A stretch of DNA of 64,000 nt, taken from Bacteroidia bacterium. Lineage in GTDB: Bacteria > Bacteroidota > Bacteroidia > Flavobacteriales > Flavobacteriaceae. The notes beneath the pieces were generated by a model. It had not been told where the DNA came from. It did no database searches and saw only the letters and a list, made by a program, of their open reading frames with translations. The stretch lies in NCBI GenBank assembly GCA_030427985.1, contig JAUIBH010000012.1:1-64000 (forward strand). The letters run 5' to 3'. The translations under genes and the position numbers were made by a program. Below, in pieces: positions 48,573 to 58,098 of the stretch (the stretch's first letter is position 1; every line of letters begins with the position of its first letter).

Positions 48573-49379
48573 TTAGTATTCTTCGCCGAGTTCTACGGCA
48601 CGATTAAAGGCTGCAAAGGCAGCTTCCTTGATCATTTCACCTACGTTGTTATCCTGCATGGAATCCAAAGCGGCCCTTGTGGTACCACCTTTGGAAGCTA
48701 CGCGCTCCATCCATGAATCTGGGGTAAGGTTGTTCTGGTTGAACAGTTCCACAGCCCCGGTAAAGGTCTGGCTTACCAATACTTTGGATACATTTTCGGA
48801 AAAGCCCATTTGAAGGGCGGCGTCCATCATGCTCTGCATAAAATAGAATACATAGGCAGGACCACTTCCCGAAATTCCTGTGGAAGCATCGATAAAGTTT
48901 TCACTTTTTACCCTGAGCGATTTGCCAGTGGTGTCCAAAAGCCCCTCCACCATAAAAAGTTCCAAGCGGGATACTTCATCAGCAGAAACGTAGCTGGTGA
49001 GTCCGTGACCCACTTGTGCAGGGAGGTTGGGCATGGCCCGTACCACTTTTGTGATACCCAGGGATTCCTGGATATATTTTATGGTTACCCCTGCCATGAT
49101 GGAAATGAACAATTGTTCTGGTTTCACCAAGTTCTTCATACGTTTGAAGAGGTCTTCGGCATGATAGGGTTTTACGGCCAAGAATATGATATCTGCTTTG
49201 GGAACGCAGTCTTCCAACCGATCTATAGCATCAAAATAGGCAATTTTGCCCACTTCTTCCAATTTTTCTTTTGATTTGTCCAATACCATTATGTTGCGTT
49301 TCTTCAACAATTTGGATTTAGACATACCTGTGGCATAGGTAAGCCCCATGTTACCTGCGCCTATTACCAATACTTTCAT
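48573..49379 (-). CDS. proC: pyrroline-5-carboxylate reductase
   Basis: VIGAGNMGLTYATGM; VRAMPNLPAQVGHGLT; GISGSGPAYVFYFMQSMMDAA; VASKGGTTRAALD. Confidence 0.96.
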   Translation of the reverse strand: MKVLVIGAGNMGLTYATGMSKSKLLKKRNIMVLDKSKEKLEEVGKIAYFDAIDRLEDCVPKADIIFLAVKPYHAEDLFKRMKNLVKPEQLFISIMAGVTIKYIQESLGITKVVRAMPNLPAQVGHGLTSYVSADEVSRLELFMVEGLLDTTGKSLRVKSENFIDASTGISGSGPAYVFYFMQSMMDAALQMGFSENVSKVLVSQTFTGAVELFNQNNLTPDSWMERVASKGGTTRAALDSMQDNNVGEMIKEAAFAAFNRAVELGEEY

Positions 49380-49408
49380 TGTTTGGATTAAAAAAGTTTA
49401 TATAAAAT

Positions 49409-49600
49409 TTAGATGGATATGTTACAGTCCTTGCAGTCTTTTACTTTACCGTAGTAGGTTTCCCTGTACTTGTGCAATGTACGTGTAGGGATTCCCAAAA
49501 TGTACCGCTTTATGTACGTGACCTGGGTGGTAAGTTCCCCCATTTTAACACTGTAGCGTTTTTCATACTTGGTTTCCCTTTTAATCTTTGAAAGTTTCAT
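49409..49600 (-). CDS. small basic hypothetical protein
   Basis: ORF in a tight minus-strand cluster with rpsU. Confidence 0.4.
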   Translation of the reverse strand: MKLSKIKRETKYEKRYSVKMGELTTQVTYIKRYILGIPTRTLHKYRETYYGKVKDCKDCNISI

Positions 49601-49635
49601 TTTGTTGTTAATGGTGTTGTTGTTAAAATAGATGT

Positions 49636-49833
49636 CTATTCGTTTTCCCTTTCGTTAAGGTACTTAGCTTTGTACTGTGCTTTTTTAATTGTTTTTCTTC
49701 GTTCTACTGATTTTTTGGTGTACTCTTGGCGGTCGCGGATTTGTTCCAAACGCTTGGTGTTCCTATATTTTCTTTTGTAGCGCTTTAGAGCTCTCTCAAT
49801 ACTTTCGCCTGGTTTTACTTCAATTTTGAGCAT
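49636..49833 (-). CDS. rpsU: 30S ribosomal protein S21
   Basis: MLKIEVKPGESIERALKRYKRKYRNTKRLEQIRDRQEYTKKSVERR. Confidence 0.93.
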   Translation of the reverse strand: MLKIEVKPGESIERALKRYKRKYRNTKRLEQIRDRQEYTKKSVERRKTIKKAQYKAKYLNERENE

Positions 49834-49841
49834 ATAATGTT

Positions 49842-50285
49842 TTATCGGTTCAATCTCATTTCTGTGTGGGTTTCACTAAACCCGTATTCTTCAAAAAATT
49901 GTTTATTGGGACATTGGTTTTCGCTGGTTATATGGATGGCAACATCTCCTTTGCAATACTGTAGGGTATAATCCAGAAGCTTTTCTTCAATACCTTGATC
50001 CCTGAAATCTCTGTGAACCACAAAAAACACCATGAAATTCTCTGGGATATAATCTCCCATTCCTGTTTTGTTCACCACGGCCAAGGCAAGAATGTTGTCT
50101 TTATCTTCCATGGAGAACACATAACCGCCCAATCCCGGTATTTCCTTGGTGGAATACTGAATGGCCTTTCGTATGGCCTGTTTAGTGGCCTTTCTTCCTT
50201 CTTGGTGTTCAAAAAGAAAATTGGTAAACCGTGTGGCTTCCATGGTTGAAAGTCGGGTATAGGCATCGTAGGTCTTAATTACCAT
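49842..50285 (-). CDS. GNAT family N-acetyltransferase
   Basis: Acetyltransferase-like fold; VHRDFRDQGIEEKLLDYTLQYCKG. Confidence 0.65.
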   Translation of the reverse strand: MVIKTYDAYTRLSTMEATRFTNFLFEHQEGRKATKQAIRKAIQYSTKEIPGLGGYVFSMEDKDNILALAVVNKTGMGDYIPENFMVFFVVHRDFRDQGIEEKLLDYTLQYCKGDVAIHITSENQCPNKQFFEEYGFSETHTEMRLNR

Positions 50286-50784
50286 GCTTATGTTTTGCGA
50301 TAAAATGATGTTGTTGTTTTTGGTTACAAATAGGGCTTATTGCCATATCCCGAAAAGTGTTGCTTTCCAAGATTGCGCATTGCAAGAGAAACCTTGGTCA
50401 AAGGTTTTAATTAAAAAGTAGGTGGGATGAATTTATCCGGTTGGTTACGAAATACCAGATAGGTAAAACTAAGGATCCTACAGTTTTTTCTCTCGTGGAG
50501 CTTGATTTTCATCGGGACAAAGATAAGTCAAATAGGCCGTAAATCCCAATTTTACTGGGTTTTATATTTTTTATAACGTTTTTTGAACTTCATATTTTTT
50601 AGATAGGGTGCTTAATATAAGGAGGGAAGGCTCAAGGTTAATTTTATACAAATACCCATATAAATTACCCGTACCGTCTTTAAATTGTTTAAGGTAACCA
50701 TGTTGAATCAAATTCGTAATTTTAAAGGAGCAACAGTATCTTTAATTGATTTGCTAAGGAAAGTTCAATAGAAACCCAATAGTT

Positions 50785-53013
50785 ATGAAAACTCAAATGG
50801 ACCGACGTTTATTTTTAAAATCTTCAACCTTAGCAGGAGGTGGAATGCTCTTGGGTTTTAGTTGGATGCTATCCTGTAAGGATAAAACCAAGGGGATGGC
50901 AGAAACTATTCCCGAAAATTGGGTTGAGGTCAACGGCTACATCAAAATAGCTGAAAATGGCTTGGTGACCATTATGTCGCCCAACCCAGAAGGAGGTCAG
51001 AACGTGAAAACGTCCATGCCCATGATCATTGCTGAAGAACTGGATGCAGATTGGGAACGCGTTGTAGTGGAACAAGCCCCACTGGATACAGATAGATATA
51101 CGCGTCAATTTATTGGGGGAAGTCAGGCCATACGGCAAAGTTGGGAACGGTTGCGGCAAGCCGGCGCCTCAGCAAAATATATGTTGATGCAAGCCGCTTC
51201 AGAACTTTGGGAAGTGCCCATTGATGAAATTACCGCCCAAAAAGGAGAATTATCCCATGCAGGAAGTGGCAAAAAAGCTGGTTATGGCGAGTTGGCCTCT
51301 GCCGCTTCCAAAGTACCTGTTCCGGAGACGGTTCCTTTAAAAGAAATAAATGAGTTTACCTTGATTGGAACATCGCAGAAGAATGTGGATGCAAAAAAAA
51401 TAGTAACAGGCAAACCTTTGTTTGGATTGGACCATCAGAAAGAAGGCATGTTGATAGCTATGGTCATCCACCCTCCGGCATTTGGAATGACATTAAAGGA
51501 TTTTGATGCTTCTTCCGTGGCAAATATGCCTGGAATCAAAGATGTTTTTTCAATTAAAACGTATGACGAAGATTACAAATGGCTGTTTTTTGATACAAAT
51601 TCATTTATGAATTTGGTTGTGGTGGTGGGTGAATCCACCTGGGAAGTGATGAACGCCAAAAAGGCATTAGAACCCCATGTGGAATGGGAACTCAATTCTG
51701 AAAGAACAATCACAAGAGATCGGTTTGGAACGGAGCAAACTTTACATTTCCCAGCGGGACTGGAAAACACATCGGACCATGACCTGAAAAAGAAAGAAAT
51801 GTCTGCACAAAAAGGAAATGTGGAACGAAAGGACGGTGACCCGGAAAAAGCACTTCAAAATGCATCCAAAGTGTTGGAACGTTCCTACACAGCCCCTTTT
51901 CTGGCGCACAATTGCATGGAACCCATGAACTTTTTTGCGGATGTAAAAGAGGATCGGGCCGAACTGGCAGGACCCTTACAAAAACCCGAGTACACAGAAC
52001 AAACACTTTCCGCTCGTTTAGGGCTTCCCTTGGAAAAGATTGATATTAAAATGACCCGATTGGGGGGTGGTTATGGCCGTAGATCCTATGCGCATTGGTT
52101 GGTTGAGGCAGGAATCATTTCCCAACGAATGAAAGCCCCGGTAAAATTAATGTACACCCGGGAAGATGATATGACATCGGGAATTTACAGACCCACCTAT
52201 CGAGCTACTTATAAAGCAGCATTGGATTCCAATAATAATTTAACAGGGTTACACGTGAATGCGGGCGGAATTCCAGAAACCCCACTATACGCCAATCGAT
52301 TTCCTGCTGGAACCATAGATCATTATCTGGCAGAAAGTTGGGTCATTCCTTCTAATATTACAGTAGGATCCTTTAGGGCTCCAAGCTCTAATTTTATGGC
52401 CTGTGCCGAACAATCTTTTTTAGATGAATTGGCCGAGGAAATGGGAAAAGACCCCATAGAATTTAGATTGGAATTGCTGACCCGTGCCGAAAACAATCCT
52501 GTGGGTGAAAACAACGATTATGACCCAGCCCGTTATAAAGGTGTTTTGGAGTTGGTGCGGGAAAAATCCAATTGGGGAGAAGAAAAACCAGGGGTCTTTC
52601 GTGGTGTTTCGGCTTATTTCTGCCATAACTCCTATGCGGCCCAAGTGTTGGATTTGGTGATGAAAGATGGATTTCCACAAGTTCAAAAAGTATATTGTGC
52701 TGTGGATTGTGGCATTGTGGTCAATCCTGATGCGGCCAAAAATCTACTGGAAGGTGCTGTAGTGGACGGTATTGGAAATGCCTTGTTTGGTTCCCTGACC
52801 TTTACGGATGGAAAGCCCAACAAACAAAATTTTGATACGTACCGATTGATTCGAATGGCAGAAGCACCTAAAGAAATTGAAGTCCACTTTGTGCAAAACC
52901 AAATTGACCCAACAGGTTTGGGTGAACCTGCGTTTCCACCGGTGTTCCCTGCATTGGCAAATGCTATATACAAGGCTACAGGGAAGCGGCTGTACGACCA
53001 ACCTTTTTTATAA
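50785..53013 (+). CDS. xanthine dehydrogenase/isoquinoline 1-oxidoreductase-type molybdopterin-binding subunit, Tat-like signal
   Basis: MDRRLFLKSSTLAGGG; RLGGGYGRRSYAHWLVEA; GSFRAPSSNFMACAEQSFLDELAEEMGKDPIEFRLELL; VDCGIVVNPDAAKNLLEGAVVDGIGNALFG. Confidence 0.92.
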   Translation: MKTQMDRRLFLKSSTLAGGGMLLGFSWMLSCKDKTKGMAETIPENWVEVNGYIKIAENGLVTIMSPNPEGGQNVKTSMPMIIAEELDADWERVVVEQAPLDTDRYTRQFIGGSQAIRQSWERLRQAGASAKYMLMQAASELWEVPIDEITAQKGELSHAGSGKKAGYGELASAASKVPVPETVPLKEINEFTLIGTSQKNVDAKKIVTGKPLFGLDHQKEGMLIAMVIHPPAFGMTLKDFDASSVANMPGIKDVFSIKTYDEDYKWLFFDTNSFMNLVVVVGESTWEVMNAKKALEPHVEWELNSERTITRDRFGTEQTLHFPAGLENTSDHDLKKKEMSAQKGNVERKDGDPEKALQNASKVLERSYTAPFLAHNCMEPMNFFADVKEDRAELAGPLQKPEYTEQTLSARLGLPLEKIDIKMTRLGGGYGRRSYAHWLVEAGIISQRMKAPVKLMYTREDDMTSGIYRPTYRATYKAALDSNNNLTGLHVNAGGIPETPLYANRFPAGTIDHYLAESWVIPSNITVGSFRAPSSNFMACAEQSFLDELAEEMGKDPIEFRLELLTRAENNPVGENNDYDPARYKGVLELVREKSNWGEEKPGVFRGVSAYFCHNSYAAQVLDLVMKDGFPQVQKVYCAVDCGIVVNPDAAKNLLEGAVVDGIGNALFGSLTFTDGKPNKQNFDTYRLIRMAEAPKEIEVHFVQNQIDPTGLGEPAFPPVFPALANAIYKATGKRLYDQPFL

Positions 53014-53025
53014 GCTTAAAAAACA

Positions 53026-53054
53026 AAAAAGCCCCGATTTCTCGGAGCTTTTTG
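53026..53054 (-). terminator. Hairpin (gccccgatttctcggagc with A/T tracts) following the tRNA 3' remnant
   Basis: Imperfect stem GCTCCGAG/CTCGGGGC-type plus T-tract on the minus strand. Confidence 0.6.
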
Positions 53055-53076
53055 CGGTCTGGACGGGACTCGAACT
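53055..53076 (-). pseudogene. tRNA 3'-end remnant (tRNA-Asp-like), candidate att site
   Basis: Minus strand reads GTTCGAGTCCCGTCCAGACCGC: T-loop, 3' T-stem and acceptor 3' strand; no 5' part nearby. Confidence 0.75.
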
Positions 53077-53101
53077 TTTTGCCAAAATACATCGTTTTTC
53101 A

Positions 53102-53133
53102 GTGTCTCCCAGAGGGTCATTTTTGGGAGGCAC
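53102..53133. repeat. Inverted repeat next to the tRNA remnant (gtgtctccca ... tgggaggcac)
   Basis: 10-nt arms with one G-T wobble. Confidence 0.55.
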
Positions 53134-53385
53134 CGAATTGCTCACCTTTTGACAAATTTTAACCTTTTTAACATTAAAAATGATGGATTTTGACCCAGAA
53201 TGAAACTTTGGTTTCAATATCGATTATATAAAGTGTTTTATGTCATAAATCTACATTTTCCTGGCCAGATAACAGAAATAGATTTTTTGATTTGTTTTTA
53301 AACCATTTAAGAAGTATGTAATCGATAAGTTTGTAGAACATTTCTTTATGAGGAATATAGGATAGTTCTAGATTTTTATTTGGGA

Positions 53386-53619
53386 TTATAGGTCCTTATA
53401 GGGATATAGAATTACAATTTCTTTATTTTCAACCCTTCTAAACATTAAGGTTTCTTCTAAATATTTCTCAATTTCCTTAGTTCTTGGGGTATTTTTGGCA
53501 TCAACAAAGGAATAATCTGGAAATCTATCTTGATGAGCTCTTGCCCAATTCTTAGGAGTTGTTGCATTAATAACACCCGAGTTATTAAATAACAAAAAAT
53601 GTTTTTTATTTATACGCAT
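53386..53619 (-). CDS. hypothetical protein
   Basis: Open reading frame only. Confidence 0.4.
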   Translation of the reverse strand: MRINKKHFLLFNNSGVINATTPKNWARAHQDRFPDYSFVDAKNTPRTKEIEKYLEETLMFRRVENKEIVILYPYKDL

Positions 53620-53767
53620 TTTGTTTCTTTTTGAATACTATTTTTCAATAATGAATGTGTTCTTAAGGAGCATTTTTGAAACTCTATTCATATTTCGCCT
53701 AAGTAATCCTTTATATCATATTAATCTAGTAATTATCAATTTGGAGCTATCAATTAAAGCTTGCTAT

Positions 53768-54460
53768 TTATTGTTGAGTCTTGACTTCAAATTTATTTAA
53801 TCTCCTTACTGTCATAACAAAACTATTGGCAAACTGTATAGCTCGAAATTGGCACATAAGCATTAACCCACAGAAAATTGTGCCAAGAACCCATTTACTG
53901 CATATTAAACAGATTATTGTAGCGAAAAGTGTTGTTGTATATAATCCTTTAAATAAATCATTTAATGTATACCAATAATTCGCTGGTCCAAAGGTTCCTT
54001 GAACTTGTAGTAGCGCACATGATTCCCAAAAGGCCTCAGAACTATTCCAAGTTTTGTTTTTCTTGTTTTCCTCAATTACGGAATTAATAACCTTATTTTT
54101 ATACATGAAGAAATGAGTTATACACCTTAGAAACTCAACAAACTTGAACTTTCTCAAATCCCATTTATTCAATTTAAAGTGAATTGCTTTATATGTTTGT
54201 AATGACAGGAAACCTATACCATGGAGCAAGTGGCCTAGAATATATACTAACGGAATAGCCAGGATTATAATTATTCCAGAAAACTCTTTAATGAAACTAT
54301 GCTTTGTGAAGAAATCCTCAGTTAATTTCAGAACAGGCTCAAAGAATATCAAATTAAAGGATAATAAGAAAAAAGCTCCTGAGGAAAAATAAACTAAAAA
54401 ATCTCGAAGTGTAAAATTTGCTGTCATTTTAAGTAAGATTAATTGTAAACGGATTCGCAT
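53768..54460 (-). CDS. multi-TM hypothetical membrane protein
   Basis: Several hydrophobic segments. Confidence 0.55.
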   Translation of the reverse strand: MRIRLQLILLKMTANFTLRDFLVYFSSGAFFLLSFNLIFFEPVLKLTEDFFTKHSFIKEFSGIIIILAIPLVYILGHLLHGIGFLSLQTYKAIHFKLNKWDLRKFKFVEFLRCITHFFMYKNKVINSVIEENKKNKTWNSSEAFWESCALLQVQGTFGPANYWYTLNDLFKGLYTTTLFATIICLICSKWVLGTIFCGLMLMCQFRAIQFANSFVMTVRRLNKFEVKTQQ

Positions 54461-54545
54461 TCAAGACTGTCAATGAAGATAACAAAACCCCCAATTAACC
54501 TTAAATAAAGTTCAGTCCACTCTTAAAATGAAGGCTTTCAATATC

Positions 54546-55790
54546 CTAATCTCTTGCCTTGCCGTATAAAATAATATCAGATATAATATAGCGAAGCTTT
54601 TCTTTCAAATCATATTCCAGATTCAGTTCTTCAGCTTTATTGCACATTTCAAGGAGTTTTGTAAAGTTGCTAATTTCATTATCAATCCTACGGCTAAAAA
54701 TATCTGATAGTGTTTTGATGTCTTTAAAAGAACTTCGGCTGTTGTTCAACTTGAAAAGAATTTTCACCCTAAGTTCATCAGGATTTTTAATCGTTTTAAT
54801 ACTTTTAAGCTCTTGGACAAAATCCTTTGAAGTATTCAGAATGAATCCCATGTCATTGAGCATGGGGAAAACGTTTTCAGGTTTTTTACTATGTGGGATT
54901 ATTAAGGGCGCATTCTCGAAAATAGTATCACGCCTTGGCATGAGATAAACACCATTTAGGTTTTTTTGTAAAACCCTTAAAACATTCGTGAAATTCAAAG
55001 ATCCATTTCCAAGGTCATTAGTGGAGACTTTTATTGCAGTAGACACATGTCCAAAAGAGCCAGCATCATGGGTGTATTTTTCTGCAATAATCATATCCAA
55101 TTTGGATTCATTGAGCGCTGCACTTCTAATCTCATACTCAACTCCTTTATTTTGTTTCATGTTCTCATGCAATACTATCATTGCCACAACAAATGCAAAG
55201 TCGACTCCGTATTCATGATACCGTTGCGTTGATACTATGCCACGGACAAAGACATTTTCACCATCTGAAAGTAGTCTGTAATTCCTCTCTTTATTGTATT
55301 CATCAGAAGCGGAAGCCAAACTTTTGAAATATTGTACGTTGTAACGAGCTAATTCCGGCTGGCCAATTTTAAAAAGATTATTAGCATACTTGGTCATCAC
55401 ATACTCATCAAGAAAGGAGTTTTTGGCTCCATAAATTGAAATTGCATCGAGTTTGTTGCCGACTACTCCATCTTCAGCATATTCTTCAAAAAAGAAGACA
55501 ATCTCATCATCGCCATCTATGCTCTTTTCATAAACATCAATGTGTTTTGTTTGTGCAAGAATGTTAAACCTTTTATATTTAGTAAGTATTTTCTTGATTT
55601 TACTGTAAATAGTATCAACATAATCTATGGTAATGTAATCATCCATGATAGGTTCAATGCTCAGACTCTTTATTAGGTCCTTCTTGTATGGGTGTTCATC
55701 CAATAGTCCTAAAAGCTTTTCAACCTTGATTCTTCCTGAAGAGTTTTCCGGATCAAGGATAGTGTTTTCCTGGATAAAGTTTTTTTTCAT
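54546..55790 (-). CDS. hypothetical protein, 414 aa
   Basis: Long ORF with coding character; no family recognised with confidence. Confidence 0.65.
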   Translation of the reverse strand: MKKNFIQENTILDPENSSGRIKVEKLLGLLDEHPYKKDLIKSLSIEPIMDDYITIDYVDTIYSKIKKILTKYKRFNILAQTKHIDVYEKSIDGDDEIVFFFEEYAEDGVVGNKLDAISIYGAKNSFLDEYVMTKYANNLFKIGQPELARYNVQYFKSLASASDEYNKERNYRLLSDGENVFVRGIVSTQRYHEYGVDFAFVVAMIVLHENMKQNKGVEYEIRSAALNESKLDMIIAEKYTHDAGSFGHVSTAIKVSTNDLGNGSLNFTNVLRVLQKNLNGVYLMPRRDTIFENAPLIIPHSKKPENVFPMLNDMGFILNTSKDFVQELKSIKTIKNPDELRVKILFKLNNSRSSFKDIKTLSDIFSRRIDNEISNFTKLLEMCNKAEELNLEYDLKEKLRYIISDIILYGKARD

Positions 55791-55796
55791 AGCTAC

Positions 55797-55973
55797 TTAT
55801 TTTTCTTTTCGTACTCCTTTAAAGGGTTTATCGCTGGATGTTTTACCATCCATGAATCTCCCTGTTTCTGAATCTCGCTTCACCCAGATTCCTGTTTTTG
55901 AGTTTTGTACTTGGGAACGCTTTTTAACCGCCCCGTGCCTCCTGCCGTCTCCGGATTTTCCATTTGTTGCCAT
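55797..55973 (-). CDS. 58-aa small basic protein MATNGKSGDGRRHGAVKKRSQVQNSKTGIWVKRDSETGRFMDGKTSSDKPFKGVRKEK
   Basis: Matches, from memory, a widespread small uncharacterised family with GDGRRHGAVKKRSQV and KPFKGVRKEK; the track ORF (to 56213) over-extends upstream. Confidence 0.75.
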   Translation of the reverse strand: MATNGKSGDGRRHGAVKKRSQVQNSKTGIWVKRDSETGRFMDGKTSSDKPFKGVRKEK

Positions 55974-56085
55974 GGCTTCAATATTTAAATTAAACAATAG
56001 GTCATGTGGGTTTTGGGTCCACAGAATCATATGATTAAAGCGTGACAGAATTTTTTTATAACACTTTTGACATATACAAGTGGGT

Positions 56086-56724
56086 ATGGATATAGAATTT
56101 CTACTCTTACAAATAGACGATAAAGATGATAATCCTAAAGATGCGCAATTGGCATTAGGTGCCTTATACGAAGAATTCAGAAAGTTTGTATACAACATAA
56201 CTGTAAAAAACATTGATTATGTTCGTCAACGTGAAGAAATTGCAACCACGGTCGTCTGTGATGTTTTCAATTATGTTTGGAATAATCCAACCAAATGGTC
56301 TTATAACCAAAAGATGCATAAAACCCAAATAGACGGATTTAAGGTATATTTAGCTGTAGTTGCTCGATTAAAAAGACTTGAACAGTTAAGAGGTTTTGCA
56401 GAAGTCAGAAAAAATGAGAAACTGAAAGTTGATGATGTGAACAATGATTGGCTTTGGAAATTGGAAGAGGAGGAATATGAAGAATTGGAAACCCAAATGC
56501 TTATAAAAAACAATTTAGTGGACGAATGTCTTATGGAGTTTAAAGAACGAGACAGGGACATTATAAGAATGTTCTTTTCTTATTATGAAGAAGGAAAGAA
56601 TATGCCTGATTCCATAATCAAACTCATGGAATCACAGTTTGAGACCACTTGGCTCAATATTAGACAAATAATAAGTCGAGCTAAGAAAAAGATAAAAGGA
56701 CAGATAGAGTTAAAAATAAAGTGA
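56086..56724 (+). CDS. sigma-70-like protein (ECF-like)
   Basis: r2-like LGALYEEFRKFVYNIT...REEIATTVVCDVFNYVWNN; r4-like ERDRDIIRMFFSYYEEGKN...TTWLNIRQIISRAKKKIKGQI. Confidence 0.6.
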   Translation: MDIEFLLLQIDDKDDNPKDAQLALGALYEEFRKFVYNITVKNIDYVRQREEIATTVVCDVFNYVWNNPTKWSYNQKMHKTQIDGFKVYLAVVARLKRLEQLRGFAEVRKNEKLKVDDVNNDWLWKLEEEEYEELETQMLIKNNLVDECLMEFKERDRDIIRMFFSYYEEGKNMPDSIIKLMESQFETTWLNIRQIISRAKKKIKGQIELKIK

Positions 56725-56729
56725 GCATT

Positions 56730-57032
56730 ATGCCATCAAAAAAGAAGGATATAGGAAAATTGTTAAATAAGTACGGTTATTCTATCCCCCAGACTTCTGA
56801 TGAAATAAGGGCATTTGAAGAGAAGTTTGAGAAAGAATACGAGTCACCAGCAAAATGGCCAGATATAAAAGATATTATTGAGGGTAAATCTAATAAGGTA
56901 ATTAAACTTAAAAAAGATTCACCTAAAGATGCATCTGGTAATCTTGCGATGGCCGCAAGGGATGGTAAGAAAATTACAATGGAAGTCCGAGAAAGGATGA
57001 ATAAAGACCGTAATGCAGCAGAAAACGAATGA
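56730..57032 (+). CDS. small hypothetical protein in the sigma/ImmA tricistron
   Basis: Follows the sigma-like gene immediately and overlaps the ImmA start. Confidence 0.6.
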   Translation: MPSKKKDIGKLLNKYGYSIPQTSDEIRAFEEKFEKEYESPAKWPDIKDIIEGKSNKVIKLKKDSPKDASGNLAMAARDGKKITMEVRERMNKDRNAAENE

Positions 57033-57828
57033 GTTTTTGACAAGAGATGATGTTATAAATCTCAATGAGCTGGCAAGTAGTATATCTGATTATTATTTCC
57101 CAGAGAGCCAAATTGATCCTAGTTTAATCGCCACAAAAAACCAAATAACTTATAGTTATGGCAATTATGCTGACTCTTATCACGGCTTACTAGAACACCT
57201 CAATGGGAAGTTTCACATTTACATTAACCTTGACAAACTGGGCCACGCTTATTCCGAAAGATCAAGATTTACTTTTGGGCATGAGCTTGGACATTACTTT
57301 ATAGATAGTCATAGAGTAGCACTTGCATCGGGCCAGTCCCCAAGCCATGGTTCATTTACAGGTTTTGTGAGCAAGAATAGGGCAGAAAGGCAAGCCGACT
57401 ACTTTGCATCTTGTTTATTGATGCCAGAAAATCGATTTAGGGCCTATTGTTACAGAAAAAAATTTCAGTTCAGAATCATAGAGGAACTTGCAGGTAAATT
57501 TGGAACAAGTATATCCGCAGCAGCATTGAGGTTCTGTGCAATTGGAAACCATCCAATTTTAGTGGTTTGCGGTTTCAAAGGAAAAATCAAGTGGTACTGG
57601 AGTTCTGAAGATTTTAGGTACAAATGGTTGAAACATGGTAAAGATAGAATCCCAGATGATACTGTGGCGGGAGAATACTTTGAATTGGGTAAGTCACCGA
57701 AAACAACAGAGGAGGTTTTTGCTATGGATTGGTTTAATATAAAGTTTGAGGAACAGGCAATGGAGAAGTTTTACGAACATGCTAAATGCTATGGGGATTA
57801 TTCGATCAGTATTATTTGGGAAAATTGA
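57013..57828 (+). CDS. ImmA/IrrE family metallo-endopeptidase
   Basis: FGHELGHYFIDSHR zinc motif; NRAERQADYFASCLLMPENRFR. Confidence 0.92.
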   Translation: MQQKTNEFLTRDDVINLNELASSISDYYFPESQIDPSLIATKNQITYSYGNYADSYHGLLEHLNGKFHIYINLDKLGHAYSERSRFTFGHELGHYFIDSHRVALASGQSPSHGSFTGFVSKNRAERQADYFASCLLMPENRFRAYCYRKKFQFRIIEELAGKFGTSISAAALRFCAIGNHPILVVCGFKGKIKWYWSSEDFRYKWLKHGKDRIPDDTVAGEYFELGKSPKTTEEVFAMDWFNIKFEEQAMEKFYEHAKCYGDYSISIIWEN

Positions 57829-58098
57829 CTAAGGATTTTATTATCAATAATCTTTATCACCCGATTAGCCACCTATTCCCAAAATCAAAAATATCCTATT
57901 AAAAATCAATGAGATATAAAAAAGGTAATTGACCGAAGAGGTTAAATCTCATACTCCAAGGTTTTGGTTAACTATTGATAATCTCTACAACATTAGAAAC
58001 AATAAGTCGTTACAACTATTAACCTTGAACTTTGTAGCTGTTTTAATGTTAATTTTTAAGAGGTTTAATTAAAAATCTGAACTGCCAAAAGAATACCC

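Noticed and set aside
55797-56213. 138-aa minus-strand ORF in the track
   Set aside because: The N-terminal 80 aa overlap the sigma-like gene antisense; the genuine product is the C-terminal 58 aa (ATG at 55973)
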